Numbered from the stretch's first letter, positions 12,801-27,800 are shown. The stretch: 64,000 nucleotides of DNA from Notospermus geniculatus (GCA_002633025.1 NMRB01000012.1:399114-463113), one strand, 5' to 3'. The notes: generated from the sequence alone by a model not told the origin. Made by a program: numbers and translations.

Positions 12801-15800
12801 GTGGCATATGCACCATTTGGGATGAATCCTATCCCGGAGGAGCCCTACCAGCAGTTCTCTTGGTACCGCTTGTTCGGTAGGTCATTCGAAATTCACTAAT
12901 GCCAAACTGAGACATTTTTTGTGCTGCAGTTCTTGCTACTGTGTGCTTCATGCTCAACATCGCCATCACGTTTCAGATTGGTCATGTCGCTAAGTATGTA
13001 TGTGCGTAGCTGTTAACTCCGTGTGAATTGTTGATGCCCATGTGATTGTGAGCATCACGCTATACATTGCATTGTAACATATTGTTCTTCTTTCTAATCT
13101 CTCAAGATGGTATCTCTGAGATACTGTTGAAGATGTCGACACAATTTTCACTTTCGTCATGATTTCTTTTCCTTCTGCTTTTGTCTGCAGTGGAGTTTCC
13201 TCATATTTGCCATTCATGCAGTTTGGATGAATGAAGATGTGGCTTTGAGTGTTCGTGTCCAATAAATCTGTCAGCTCATGATGTTTCCTACTTGTTATTG
13301 ATGTGTTATACAATCTGTATGATCAAATGTTTAAGGGAAATATTTTCCCTCGATCAATGGCCTATTGATTTCCACTGCTAACAGTTAGCATCATCCATTC
13401 ATTATTGGAAAAGATGAAAAAAAAAGCGAATGTTTACCTCCTATAAGTGGCTTGCCACTAATCATTATCCCCCTTTTGCTTTGGGTGATGAATTCCTTTG
13501 GGAGAAATCAAAAGTAGTTTTGGGGGTGAATGACATGAGTTTCTGCACCGCTCAGGACATGAACTTTAAAATCTGTGTGGCCAAAAATCTTCTTTTCCTG
13601 AAGCAGTTTGATAAATGGTGCAGAAATTATATGTTGATCCATCTTGCACGTATCCTGCAGCAAGACATAAGATAATAATGAAAACACACGAAAGTGAGAT
13701 TCTGTGCACGCTGTCCCCTTTGGCCCCATGTCTTCCTAGGCACCAGATAATTGCCCATGATATGCTTGTCACCCCATCGGGTGAGTCACGCTTCTTTCCC
13801 GCATTCGGCTGCTGTCGCAGTGGCTTGGAGAAAGTGTGCCGTCTCATGCGATGTGGTGACTAAGTGGGACACCATGGTTAAGAGGATCAGCGGATTTATG
13901 CTCGCCTGTCAGTAGCTGCTGTGATTGAACAATTGATTTGTCCTCTTTGTGGGTGATTCATGAACTTCCATCAATTATTTCACCAAGCTTTCCCTCCTCT
14001 TGTTGTCCTAAGCTTGCTTATTTTCATCATTGATTGCCATGATTTTCATTTATTGGACTTCTTCCATCAACCAGCAGGACTTGCAAAAGTTGTAGGTCAC
14101 GGGCAGCAAATCACCTGCTATCCAAGTGTTTTGTACCCACCTGTTTTGCTCATGAGTGGAGGTTCTTCACACGACGTGTCATATTTCCATGACGACACGA
14201 TGCCACCATATTTAGCTGTCAAAATATTAAGGGACATCACAGGATGAATACAGCATCAACACACAGACTGTGACATCAAAATGTCAGTTTTGACGTCGTC
14301 GCCGCCATTTGACGGCCAACATGGCTGATTCTTTCCAACATGGCTGATTCTTTGCAGTCATGTGGTCGTTGTGACGTCAGTGAAGGACTCTCACCCACTG
14401 CCTCAATAGGTGTCACTAGTGGTTAAAACTATTGAATTGAAAGGGACATCCAGGTCATGATGAATTTCACACACAAAAGACATCAATTGTATTGTATGAC
14501 CTGATTACTACATGTATGTGCTGCCCTCTATAAAAGTTATGATTCCCCATTGGCAATGGCAATTATAGAGCTACTTTGTCAAGAAGCTCCCTCTACTCCA
14601 AAAACTTCTAAGGCTCCTGATTAACTGGCCTTCTTCCATCAACCACCACCCTCTCTAATTCCAACTAGCTGAAGCTTTTACCTGAGGTAAAACCCAAGTC
14701 CAGCAAACTGTGTGACAACTGCTGCTTCACTTGGCAGTTAATCCCTGTTGTAGAAATCGAACGTGCCTCTCAAGGGATGTCCTTCACTTGTGCGGGTTTT
14801 ACCTGAACTTGAGAAAGCTCAAAATGTTACTGAATTTGAAGGAAATGTCAGTTGCATGGTCTGCACTTCACCCAAGCATGTTGCAGATGTTCCTTTGCGA
14901 TTTCCGTGTGTGGTCGGCCATTCATGCCATTTCACCTAACTCCATGATTTGTGAAAATGGTCCAAAAAGGTGGACTTCTCTGTGGAAGTATTATTGTCAG
15001 TTGCATGGTTCTTTGCCTTTGCCTTTCTCTGAGTGTGAAAAGGGTGCGTGTAGGTACTTGGATAAAAAAATCAATCCCATGTCATCAGGCAGTTTGGATG
15101 ATGTTTGGTAGACCAGCTCTAATCACGATTGTTAGTCTGCTTGAGAAAAAATTCTTTTTTTGTGTAATTATGCTAATTCTATGTCAGTTTTGTTGAGGAC
15201 TTGATGATAAAGCTTTTTGTTTGACACTGAACTTATCACAGCTTCCCCAGGAAGGAAACCATGAACATGGAAAAAAATGGTTCATTTCAATGATTAATGT
15301 CTACAGACAGTAGATTTCTTGTAAGTCTGCCACAAATTGGCAAAAACATGACTCAGGATGTAATGCTTTGAAGTGAACTTGATCTGATTATCGTTGCCTG
15401 AGTTTGGACTGTGTAAAAGCCATTTGATTTTGTCAGCTTCTTTGTGTGATGTACAGAAGGCTGTGTATGGCTTTTTGAGCAGCATTGCTTGGGGCTGTCT
15501 CCAGTACTTTTTGCCCATCACTCAGTCCTTTGCCTTCTCTTTTTCCTGGTTTCAAACTGCATGACCGTGGTACCAAGTGAACTTGGTGCCCGGCAGTTTG
15601 AGCAGCAAAAAGGTTAACTTTTCTGTCTGCATTCAACCACCAATCAAGCATCAATCGTGAATGCACATTTGCAGTAGATGTTTATTCAATGATGGCACAC
15701 CAAGCCAAACATCTGGCGTTGATATACCCCTTTTGAAAGTCATAGGTACTCTTGTAAATTTGACAAATGTGAAGCCATCTTTTCATTTCTGATGCAATTT

Positions 15801-18800
15801 AGTTGTTGTTGATGACTTTCTACACTCCTAATGCTTCTTCTGCGACTTCTTCAGTGGTCAATATTTTGAGCTACTGCTCATTTGAATGTCTGGGACATGA
15901 GCCAGATCCAATCTTGGCTTGAGGTATTGGTCCCTTGGGCATTTTGGGGCAAACTGACTAGCATACTACTGTCTGTTCCAATTGGTTGGTGCATTAGGTT
16001 CACAAACTCCGACTCCATACTTTAATTCTCAGTCTTCACTATTTTCATCATGCATCATGTATCTTTGCACAATCTTTGTGATATCTTCATAATTTTTCGT
16101 GAACATCTGACACAATGGATCAGGGCCTTTCTTAAATCCAGGCATGAGCATGAACTGTATCTTTGTCAAGCTGAAAGAACTTGTTTAGAGAAAATGAAAG
16201 CAATGATGCCTGTTGCATGGAAAATATGACGGACTTCAGTGAAAACCATGCTGAAATTGGTTGAGAATTTAAATGGAACTAGCCGATGCACTAACGAATC
16301 AGAACAGAGAATACAGAGCTACATTATGGCTTCCTGGGATCAAACCAAATGAAATCACCAACTGGATGTCAAAATGGAGCCTTGTGATATTAGTTCTTGA
16401 GTCCGTTTGGCCTCTGGTGCTGTTGTCAATAGGATGACGCTGACTTGCCTGTCTTGTCTGATGTTTGGTTTAAAATGTGATGAGTTGAATATTTGATCTT
16501 GTAATGCAAAGTTATTATATCAATAAAATGAATTGTACTTTGCTGATTGTAGTTATAGGTGATAGGAAGGAAATCATACACAACAAAGTTCCTCTCCATT
16601 CACTTTTGAGGGAACCATTACACACTTCTGCCCTCAGAGGTGACTGCATGGCATTCTTGACAGCCTCTATGTGTGGTGGTCTAGGAAAACCCGGTGGATG
16701 TCGCTGAATGATCAACAAGGGCTGTCAGATTGCCTGTGCATTGGTCTACTAGGCCTAGCTATTGTTTACCTGTGACGTAGTACATGTCAGCTATTGAAAT
16801 GTGCAGGTTCAGCAAGGCCATCACTTTTCTCAAATGCGACATCTGCCGGGTTTGCCTAGACCGCCACACATATTTCTCCCGTCTGTATCTGCATGGTATT
16901 AGTGATAAAGGATTCACCTATTGTTTGAGTGCTTTTAATGGATGAATCTGCACTAGATGATAGGTTTTAGCTGGGCCGTTGCGAAAACTCAGTTTTGTAG
17001 TACCGGTAGAATGAGCATTGCCTTAACAATTGCTGCAGTTAACTACACAGAACATGCGAAACTGGAGTGATAGTACTACAGGGTATAAGATGATGACAGA
17101 CAATGCCGCCATGGGGACTTCTGTGCTGTAATTGAGGTAATTACATGACTCAAGGAGATAATTGTACAAGACGATACAACCATCTCTTAATCACACAGCA
17201 TATTTCATGATTTCATGTAATGCGATGACATGAGGTAAAATTCCTGCACATCGAGGGAGCAATGGTCACTTCAGAATGGCACAGTCAAAACATGCACTGG
17301 CGCCTGTCACTGCTGAGGTTCCGGGTGCGGGCCCGTTGGAGCCATTCTTCATGTGATACGAGTGAGGGCGGCTGTTTTCAGCACGCAGGTTTTCTTTGGG
17401 TCCACTGTGAGTCACAGCATCAATTTCAGTGTTTCTGCCAGGAATTTTTTCCGGGGGGGGGGGGGGCAANNNNNNNNNNNNNNNNNNNNNNNNNNNNNNN
17501 NNNNNNNNNNNNNNNNNNNNNNNNNNNNNNNNNNNNNNNNNNNTACCCCCCCCCCCCCACTGGAAACACTGTGAATCTGCTCCTTCTTCTGCAATACCAG
17601 CAATAAGTTAGTATACAGTTAGTGGGATTAGAAGGAAGTGGTAGTTGGTACTTCCGCGATGGAAATATTTTCCAAAAAGTTTCTGCAATATTGAGTTCAT
17701 CTGCTTGACAGTGTATAATACCCATGAGCATTGTAATCCTTGTCAAATTATGCAAAAAGACAGAGACACGATGGGCTATTAAAATTGCATGACGGACACC
17801 TGGGGTTCTTTTCTTGTCCACAGTGGCTGATGAGTCATCAATGAAGTCGTTTTACATCTTCAGCCAATTTGCCAATGCCGTTAATTTAATCAGAAAATAT
17901 TCTGATAAATGCAGATGAGCATCGGGAAGGCATTTGTTCTCGGTGATTAATTTCGTGCATTCGTGACTTCGGCTTTCGATCAGGTCAGACTGTACGCAAA
18001 AATCAGATACGCATTTCCGTAACATCCTCGGAAAGACATTAACATTCTGTAATGACTCGGTTTTTGGCTCAGAGACAAGTCGCTAAGTCTTGTTTCTCTA
18101 GCCTGGCTCCCAGTGACACAATTATGAAATAATGTGCACGCGAGGCTGAGGTGGATTAGATTTATACCATTTAGTGAATCAGATTTCTGATTTGCATTTC
18201 CTGAAGCAGTTAATTTGTGGTTTTCTGTCTTATCTTGACTGTCGTTGGTTTTGTGAGATGGACGGGGATGCTGGATGTTGCCGACATTTATGGTTATTCA
18301 TTATATATCAGGAATCACTCTTGAATGGAATGCTTGTTCGAAGTGCATTATCTTTCTTGGTTGACCTGAAGAGGGAGCTGCAGAGTTCAGATGGTAACTA
18401 ACCCTTTCCTGTCTGGAGCATTACCCTGGCTCTGGACTGATTGCTCACCACCGCCATCTATTACAGACAACGAACGAAAGACACAGCATATCGCATAACT
18501 TCTGCCGCATTGACCTTTCTTCCTGCCCTGGTACTTCCCTTACGGTACTAAAGCCAGCAGCACACCAGGAGATATCGCAAGCTATCTACTTGCCACCGAT
18601 CATCTTCTCGCCAGCCACCACAGACAAGGCGATTTCGGATTTGGTATTGTTTGACATTAGGCGCACACCTGGCGTCAACAGCTGATTTTGCTCGCTCGTG
18701 ATCAGACCACTTGCCATATGACCTAGTGTACGGCTGGCTAAGGTTTCATTGCTCATCATCAGCATTGATTATCTGGCTGAAGATGCATTCTCACAAAAGG

Positions 18801-21800
18801 ATCAACAAAAGTAAAATGCTGATCTGAACATTACAGTGAATTGCGGTCACTGTATTTCACCTTGAAACCCTCGCCTGATGGCTGCAGGTGTTGTCTAATG
18901 TCATCCAAAGGCAACTCTCATTTCCCTCAGACTGATAGGAATAAATTTGACACCTGCCTGGTGCCCCAGTCGTTGGCAGATGAGTTCATCTTGTGATGTT
19001 GGTCCACGATGTCAAATTCAAAATATCTCATCATAGACGTACATGTACTGTCCTTCAATTGTAAAAGGAATATCTCTACTCGTAGTCGTAATCAGTGGGG
19101 GCATGGTTGGTTGAAGTAATATAAGACAAACTGTAGATTACAGTTATGCCAAAAATTCATAAGCGCTCGCTTATGAATTTTTGGTTACCGGTATGCTTAG
19201 TAAAGATAAGGTTATTACTTCAACTTACGATCCCACTGATCACAAATAATGGAGTGCCACTCAGTGACCATTTGGGTGGTTGAGGCCTAGGCCTTGTGGT
19301 GTCTTGTCCTTGCTTCGACATGTCAAATTGATAAAGACAGTTGTTCTGGACTCGGAGCAAACTGCACAAACCACAGATGAATATAAATCCATAGCATGGA
19401 TTTCTGACTATTTTCTCTAAATTGGTCAAAACTGGACAGGAAGCTTGTGCTGCCCTCTACCACTCAATCTTAAAATCACTTCATCTTATTTGCCTTCCCT
19501 TGTTGATAGTCCTATATTAAATGCATTGATCAATACACTTGACCACTGGGAAATAGGTTAATAGCCTGTAATGGGGCATGCAGTGTTATTTTTTCATTCC
19601 AGATCATGTATGGTGACATCAGAAATGTAATGCACAAGGGGGATCACCAGTTTGAGCTTGGCTTCGCAAAATGGACAGTTATTTTGGTGGTGCAGTGAAA
19701 AAATCTACATCACCACCAAGGAGGCTGAGGTGTCAATCCCCAGTTGTTCTAGTGGCTTTATGACAATATGTGGTAGAGAGGGTGATCTCCCCTTGACACC
19801 TTAGCTGTCCTCGGGGGCTCTGGTTTTCTCCTACCGGTACATTAGGCTATGTATAAATATCTCCCAGTATTGTCTGATGAGGAGCTATAATGCCATTGCA
19901 CTCCTGAAATAATATTACGGTAAATAATACTTCAATTCAAACTTGACATGAAGATGGCAGTACACATTGGTTATAGGCTTGGCTTTGCCTGGTGTAGGCC
20001 TATAGTTCAATAACTCTATGCATTGGATAAAATGTGTTGGAAATAATGTAAATTGTATGAATCATCAACTGTTTTGATCACTGCACACATGGCACAGGTG
20101 CTGCCTGTGTGGAAATCTTCCACTTCATGTCCACACATAGGCCCACTCGCACTCACACAAAGTAGGTTTAGGCCTAAAGCCAATATCCTCCATGTTGTGT
20201 TAACCCTACAAGTTGGAGTCCGGGAAAGAGCAGAAAAATGGGGCAGTGGGTAGAAATTCACAATATTTGTTTTACGCTGGCGTTTTGCAGAGTTGTAGCA
20301 AATGCGGATGAAATCTTGCCCCTGATTGAGGTATGGAAGGGAAGGCATGACATATGGTACCTTCTTGCAGACATTGCAATTCAAGATGGCAGCTGTTCCT
20401 CAAAAAGTGAAATAAAAAAATAAAGCAACTCATGTATTGAACTAAAGCACGTAGGAGAGTAAATTTGAGGGACAATGAACCGGGGAGGGGGGGGGGGGGG
20501 NCATCATTGATGACGTTGACTGTGGTGAATGAAAGCTTGGATATTATAGGGCATTCTGTTAGAGTTCAAGAACATAAAGATCGGTTTAACGGTATGAATG
20601 CCTACGTTCAATCTGTTATGTTATTACATCAGGAAAGGATGACAAAAGCTAGAGTATAGATCGCCGGGGGCATGCTGTCTGAATCGGAGAATACTATTGG
20701 AATTTGTGCTTTTTTCGCAGAAAACAAAGCTCTGTAATCATGCGCAAAAGGTTTTTGAAGTGAAAATGCAACTTGAATCAACTTGTGACAATATTCTATT
20801 GATTTATCCTGGATGGTTTCGATATACTATTAACCCTCGTACAGCTCGAGGGAGAAATATTATTACGCTTGGATAGATGTTGAAGCAACATTTTGATGAT
20901 ATGAGGATGAGAGGTGCATGAAATTGCTGCCTATTCATGTGGCATTGTTCTATCGACTTCATAATCATAGAATCATGAAATGTTTCCTGAATGATTGCCT
21001 GCCGAAGAAACCCCACCCATTGAGTTTCCAAATTGATGACAGGTTGCACATTCTGTGTGGCTTCACAACATCATCATCAATTTTCACTTCCAACAGTAGA
21101 ATGGCAAGTTCAATAAATTGCAAAGTTAGTGGATCACGTTGTTACCTCAAGCCGTTTCAAATTATAGACTCAAAATATTGAATCCCTTGGGGAATATATA
21201 CAATATGCACTTCCGAATGATATCGGCACTCTGGGTGACAGAAATGCCAATATCATCTCCACCAATGAGGGACTCTTTGAACAGCTGTGAGTTGAGGAAG
21301 GGTGGATTTCTTGCCCATTGCTCCCAGAGTCAGACATGAGGCTCTCATCATCTAGAGCATGGCTACTTTCATTGCTGTCGGCATTCTTAAGTTTTGACAA
21401 CATCAGTTTCGAGTTTTAACCATTTCGCTATATACCTTATACTAGAAGTATTCTGGTCTGTGACACGTGACGCGTGCACCATGGCGGCACAAACGTAATG
21501 CACTAGCGTCGCATACAAAAAATACATGAGGTCGTGATGACGTCATAATGACCCAATGCATGGTATTGAAATGGATGCAATGGAAACATCTGCGCCTTCA
21601 CCTCTGATGTTCCGGGTTCCGTCCCTGGTCGGACTTGCTGTGATAGAGAGGGTGACTCTCCTTGACAGAGCAGATTTTCCCGAGCACTCTGGTTTCCTCC
21701 TGCCTTACATTAAATTTTCCCAATGTTGTCTATAGAGCTATGCCATGTTTGGCACTTGGCTCTCAATTTAATATTTAGAAAAATCTACTGAAAATGTTAA

Positions 21801-24800
21801 ATCTCGTGCAAAAATCATAATAACGAGTAACAATAAAAAGGCTGTGAACTACTCTTCTTTACATTCTTTTGAAATCAAGACCTCTGCTGTCTGAACAACT
21901 CAATACAGTCTATATCAACCTTTTCCAACCGTACTGGAGTGTTTCAGACAGGTTTATACCAAGCTGGGCCTACTTCGTATTGATTGAAATGACTGGGTGA
22001 AAAGCAAAGGGCAGGCATGTAGATCAAATATTAAGATAAGTTTTCTGTTGTAAAAACTTCCATTGAAGATGTGATAGATATCTTGCCTCAATTTTGATTT
22101 TCAAGTATCTGGAGTCCCACTGTTGGCCAAACTGCTGTTTTCCCTCTTAAAATGCATTTTGAAGTTCTAACGTACTTTTGCCACACAAAAATGGTACCAC
22201 TGTCAGTGTTGTCCATTTCAACTTTGTCTCGCTTTGAAAGGCCTAGTTGAAACGTCACCGAAACAGATGCATGTGTTTTGAAACATGATGTTTACGTTTT
22301 GGAAGAGTTGCACTCAAAGTTTTACGTACTTTCTATAGATAGACAAAAAGTAAAGGTTTCAAAAACATCTTCAAATAGGTACCCGGGTACATCGAAATGA
22401 GTTTTGGAAAAATGTCAAGGAATTTTCATGTCCAATTCTTTGAAGTTCCAAGTCTTGAAACAGTCTGCAACAAAATCTGTTGCAAAATATTTTTGAAATG
22501 TTTCAAAGATTGCAGCGTAGACTTTAGCTTGAGATGCAGCAGCTGGAGGACGAGACTGTTGGTGTGCCTCTTCTTTCTGACACTTGCAACAGTATTGCAA
22601 TCTCATGTGTCATGATGGATATTTCCATCGTGATTTTCATCTCTCCTGCCTACAGGTTTCGCGAAAACGGTGCATCAGTAGGCGTCTGCTTGATCCGGGG
22701 TCCAAACGTCCAAACGGCAGATTGCATTAACTTCCTCGCTTGACTAATGGAACAAGGTTTTAACAATGTATGTTCTCGCCTCCAGTGAATGGACTCTAAT
22801 TACAACGGGACACTCAACCCTTCGTCATCTGTTGTGCTGCATTTTGTTGATGGAAAAAATACAAGAGAGTTGCATGAGACGTAAGATCAGAGCCTGTGTA
22901 CTCTGTATTTTCTGACACGAGATATGTTATTGCCTTCTCCAAGTTACAAGTAGGATGTGTAATCCATTTTAGCCGGGTACTTCGTGCTGTTTTCTTCCTT
23001 CTTGATTATCTCTTTTGATGTTGCAAGGGTTTAAATGCAATGAATTTGGCTCTTTGTTCATAATCTACTGATGTTTTGTTTTGAATTCAAGGACAAATAC
23101 TGAATAACAACAAAATAGGAGAAAAATAAAGTCTGCCCGCCCGGACAGATTACTGGTGTGATGTGAAAAAGGCAGTTGTCTATATAACATATTGGTATCA
23201 TAATCAAAATCTGTGAAAAGGGTTTGATGATTTTAGATTATCACTATTATAACTTTTTTCAAGGATAAGCTCATCTCTTTCTCCTTCAAAACTGACCTCA
23301 TTTTCAATACCTTGTAAGTATTCTAAAACAAGTTACAAACTTCTAGCCTGAGCATAAATTCATGTATGTTACGATGGAAAGTTAGGTAATTAGTTGAAAA
23401 TGGTTAACTTTGACTGGATCCTCTTATCTGCACCCAAAGGACAGCTCATGTTTGACTTCCCTGGAATGGAACAAAGGCCTAGCTTACTGCAGTGCAATAT
23501 CCTGTTCGCATTAGCATGCTTCTCATATATGTTATAGTATTGGAGAAAAAAGTCGGAGACATTGTTTACCATAAGGTACGTTGGTTTTGGATGTTCTATT
23601 GAATGTAGGATGATCCAGCCAGCAGCCACGTTTGTCATGTTGCATATTCTATAGTCAACTTGGACTTTGCATTACCATGGCAACCAGAAAAACATGAAAC
23701 ATAAGCGAGGTGCATTAGATCAGCAGCTTTCTTTAACCCTTTGTGGCGCTGATTGGTTTTATCGGTTGGCGGTGTTCATTCTCAGCTGTCACGTTTCCAG
23801 ATCGGCGGCATGTGTTTTGATCGAAGTGGAAGTCGAGGAAGAATCAATTTGCATTTCATTGCATGTATTGCAGAGAAAGTGTGCTCCCCGCCAACTCACC
23901 TGTTGCTGCGTTTCGTTGTAATGGAGATTCTTCGTTGTTCCCCATGTTGATACTGATGCATACAATGTCAGGGCTCTCAATGACGCACAAAGTGCTCAGT
24001 CTGAAGCACAGTAAAAACCAGCAGGAGTCAGTGCGACGCGCGAAGATTCACCTAATGTTGTGAACTGACCATAGTTGACCCCTGACTTCTGAAGGCTGAC
24101 CCCAGAAAAAAAATACACAGAAGTCTCTGACCCTTCTGCTGAAAACTCCAGTGAGAGCCCTGCATTGTATGTAATCGATGTGAAGCTTTCTTGTGACACT
24201 TTTTGTCGGCACCATCCTCCCATAGCAGGGCTTTCGTCTCACTCCATTTCGTACGGTCACACAGATGTGCGTGTGGAGGGAGAGAAGCTAGGTAAAAACC
24301 CCTGCTGGGGATGGTGCCACACACTGTCAAAGGCACATCGTAATCACATTATGAAATCTGTCTCTCCAGAACATTCTTGGGAAGACAAGGATCTGAGTTG
24401 ATTCACTGCATCACTTGATCCCTTTGAGTAGAATTTTGGACCAAACCATGAACCAAGTGTCAAATCTGACATCATTAATTCCATTTGATAGGTGAATAAA
24501 TACTTCAGTTAAAAACTGTGATCAACAACTTGATTTGATCCAAGCTGTTGTTTTATTGGCGCCTTCATTATCCAGAAGCTAAGCAGGTAATTAGCCTCTG
24601 CCTCAGTTGGTGTCCAGACAAAAAGGTGCTGATTACCATGATTATACCCTTGGGTAGCCTAGCTTGGGTCTTTTGCGTTCAGAGCAAGTGTTCTGTACAA
24701 ACTGTCCTTATCCAAGCAGATTGGACAATCAAATGCTCAAGGGATGCCCACAGTTCAGTGTCAATGACTTCACTTGCATGTCATGTTCAGATGCAAATGG

Positions 24801-27800
24801 TACGTGTTTTATAGATCATGCTTGGGCGTCCTCGACCTTCTGAAGGTTGCATATTTGTCTTTCCTACGCCGGGTAGGTATACATTTTATCTGAAAATCTG
24901 CCGTATGTCACTTTGTTGCTTTACAATACAATAGAACTGAATCACGTGCCAAGTCAAACACAACATTGTCTCATGACGGTAATGCGGGCGGAAACCCAAA
25001 TCCTTGACATGCACTGTCAATGATTGTTGCCCTCTCTCCAGCTCATGAGGTGTGGATGCCTCAGGAGTTGAACTCGCAACTTCGGAGGTGAAGGGTGCAG
25101 ATGGATCACTGGACCATTCTGGCAGTCCTCAATCTCAATACAAGTTATTACTAAGAGAAACTATTGGGGATAACTTCAGATCTGTGTTGAAAGAAGCTGC
25201 AAGTTGATGTCGCCTACCCAAGACATGACCTGGTAATCTATTGCAGTTGCTTGGACACAAGCCTATAATGGGTGATGACGATTATGAAATGCTTGTAGGC
25301 CTTCATCAGCTAATGCCTGATATTTGTGTTTCCTTTCCTGATTATTGCTAATGCCTTGAACGTGATGTTGTATAGTGCAATGAAATGGAAAGGGACTTCA
25401 CTTTACAAATGCGGAGTTCGCAATGCCATGGAGTCAGTGACTTCCTCTAGAATTTCTAGTATTTGGGGTTTCATTCAAAGTTATGTCACCTTGGTTAATT
25501 GAAGAACCATTAACTATATCGAGATGTGAAGGTTTATATCATCTTTTTATGGAAGTAGAAGAGAGTTCTCTATCAGTCAGTTGTCATCAGTATATGTTTG
25601 GCTGCCATTGACTTGTTGATGAATGCAGACATGGAGTTTTTGCCTTGCTCCTCGTCACTCACTCACTCACGAAACATTTGTGTGCTAGTGTATGAAGACA
25701 GCGACACCAAAGCCCTGCTATGGGAGGATGATGTGCACAATGACTTTAAATATCAATGTAAAGTCATCCATGAACTTGATGCTGTAATATGTATTGCATC
25801 CATCAGCATGTGGTGTCATTCGGTATCATATTTCATGTTGCTCCATGCATTACTTGAGGAAGGTCTTTTCAGAATTCAGTTACGGTATGTCATCTTCATA
25901 GAGTTACCTGTGTTTCCTTCTGATCTGCAACAAAATTCACTGTGATCTTTCCACCGTCAAAAGCAGATGGCAGTTAAAGGTAGAGGTCCAGTCTTGAGAA
26001 TTTACACCAACTCTTTTGTAATGCATTTCAGCATTACTGATCCGCTGACCAAGATTTAGCTGTACTTCTGCCTTAGAAGAATGCCATTTTCAGTCGTACT
26101 GCTTTCTCATTTACACTTTCAGACTCGATTGCAGCTTACTCAGACAATAACTCTGTTTTGTGACAATCAATCTATAATCCTATCTTGTTGTGTCTTTTCA
26201 GGCACTAGTGACGACAGCTGCAACAATGCAACGACAGAATCTCAAGCCGGGCCGGTACCTCAACCAGTTGGAATCGACAAGCGACCGAAACCAAAGACTG
26301 GACGACCCGGGCGGGGCGGTCGGTCACCGGGCAGTCGGCCCAACTTGCAGTGCCCGACGTGCGGGAAGACGTTCAATAATTCAAGTGCAATAGCCAAACA
26401 TAAATTAACTCACAGTGATGAGAGGAAATATGTGTGTCACCTTTGCTCAAAAGCTTTCAAGCGTCAGGATCACTTGTAAGTAGTTCTCTTTGATTGGGAA
26501 GACTCAAAGGACTTTTTTCCTTTAATGGTTCTAGATTTTCATTCCCCAGTGTTCATCTCTCAGCAAAAATAATTCCCATTGAAAATTCACTACGATTCAT
26601 TAGTTTTGTCATTTCGATGATCGCAGATGCTTTCTTCAGTCATTTTGAGGAGAACAAAATTCACATGCTTTGATGTGGAAATGTTGTTTAAAGACAAATT
26701 TTCATCTTTTCGAGTGTGGGGGGGGTTCACAAGTAAAAAAACTTTCTGTAAAAATGCCCCCTCTGAGTATGTTTTTTAGCTCACTGGGGTGAGCTATTAC
26801 GATGGTGCAGCGTCCGTCGTCGTCCGTCGTCCGTCGTCGTCCGTTAGCAGGGCACGTTTCGTAACCGCTGGAGCTATTGATCTGAAACTTGGTACATATA
26901 TACCCCTAGGTCAGATGACCCACGACACCAAGTTTTGGTCCGATTCGACTCTCAGTTTGGCCACCAGGTGGCGGAAACCAAAAACACAAAAAGTGCAATA
27001 ACTCCTGAACTAATGACTAGATCATCTCCAAATTTTTATCATAGGTGTAGCTAATAAGGATACATAACATATATAACGGGTTTTTGATTTGACCTACTTT
27101 TCAAGGTCACAGAGGTCAAAGTTCGACAAAAGTGACGAACCTGCCACAGTTTGTCATTATTTCACCGAGCGACTTCATATCTTGCATAAACATGCATTGG
27201 AGGGGTACCTTAAAAAATACCAAGTTTCGGCCCGATCGGACATCCAATATGGCCGCCAGGTGGCGTAACCCGAAAATAATCAAAGTGCTGTAACTCAGGA
27301 ATGACTTGACCCAAAGCACCCCAATGTGCTATGTGGCCCCCTGCAGATGACCTTTATGTCCATGTGAAGTTTCGGCCTGATCGGACATCCAATATGGCCG
27401 CCAGGTGGCGTAACCCGAAAATAATCAAAGTGCTGTAACTCAGGAACGACTTGACCCAAAGCGCTCCAATGTGCTATGTGGCCACCTGCAGTTGACCTTT
27501 ATGTGCACGTGAAGTTCCAGCCCGATCGGACATCCAATATGGCCGCCAGGTGGCATAACCCAAAAATCATCAAAGTCCTACCTGGGAATGACTTGACCCA
27601 GATTCCTCATAACTGATATGTACCTCCCTCTATCATTAGACTATTATGTCCAACCCAGTGAGCACATGGTCCATGGACCATTTCATTCACCTATGTGTTA
27701 TTCCATTACACGACCTCAAGTGCTTCAAAACTTTTAAAAGCTTACAGAGTCCACTCACATCCCTCTTTCTTGTCTATCGTTTCAGAAATGGCCATATGCT

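Larger units (their letters stand above)
3883..26201 (+). other. Giant intron 1 of the TRERF1-like gene
   Basis: This is about 22.3 kb between a GTATGA donor and a TGTCTTTTCAG acceptor. I see no exon with a recognisable domain. Content: a 4.6-4.8 kb imperfect tandem repeat, MITEs (5.6, 5.9, 17.4, 19.1, 24.2, 25.6 kb), a 26-bp minisatellite (7.95 kb), a 2.4-kb tandem duplication (8.45-13.3 kb), SINE-like copies (17.3, 19.7, 21.6, 25.1 kb), an assembly gap (17.47 kb) and a poly-G tract (20.48 kb). Stretches such as 13.3-17.2 kb and 21.8-23.9 kb hold nothing I can name. Additional short exons cannot be excluded. Confidence 0.6.

Noticed and set aside
14731-15111. 126-codon open frame in intron 1
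   Set aside because: No recognisable motif, and no matching splice phases with the neighbouring exons.
17262-17821. Open frames running through the N block
   Set aside because: They are kept open only by undetermined bases and homopolymer G/C.
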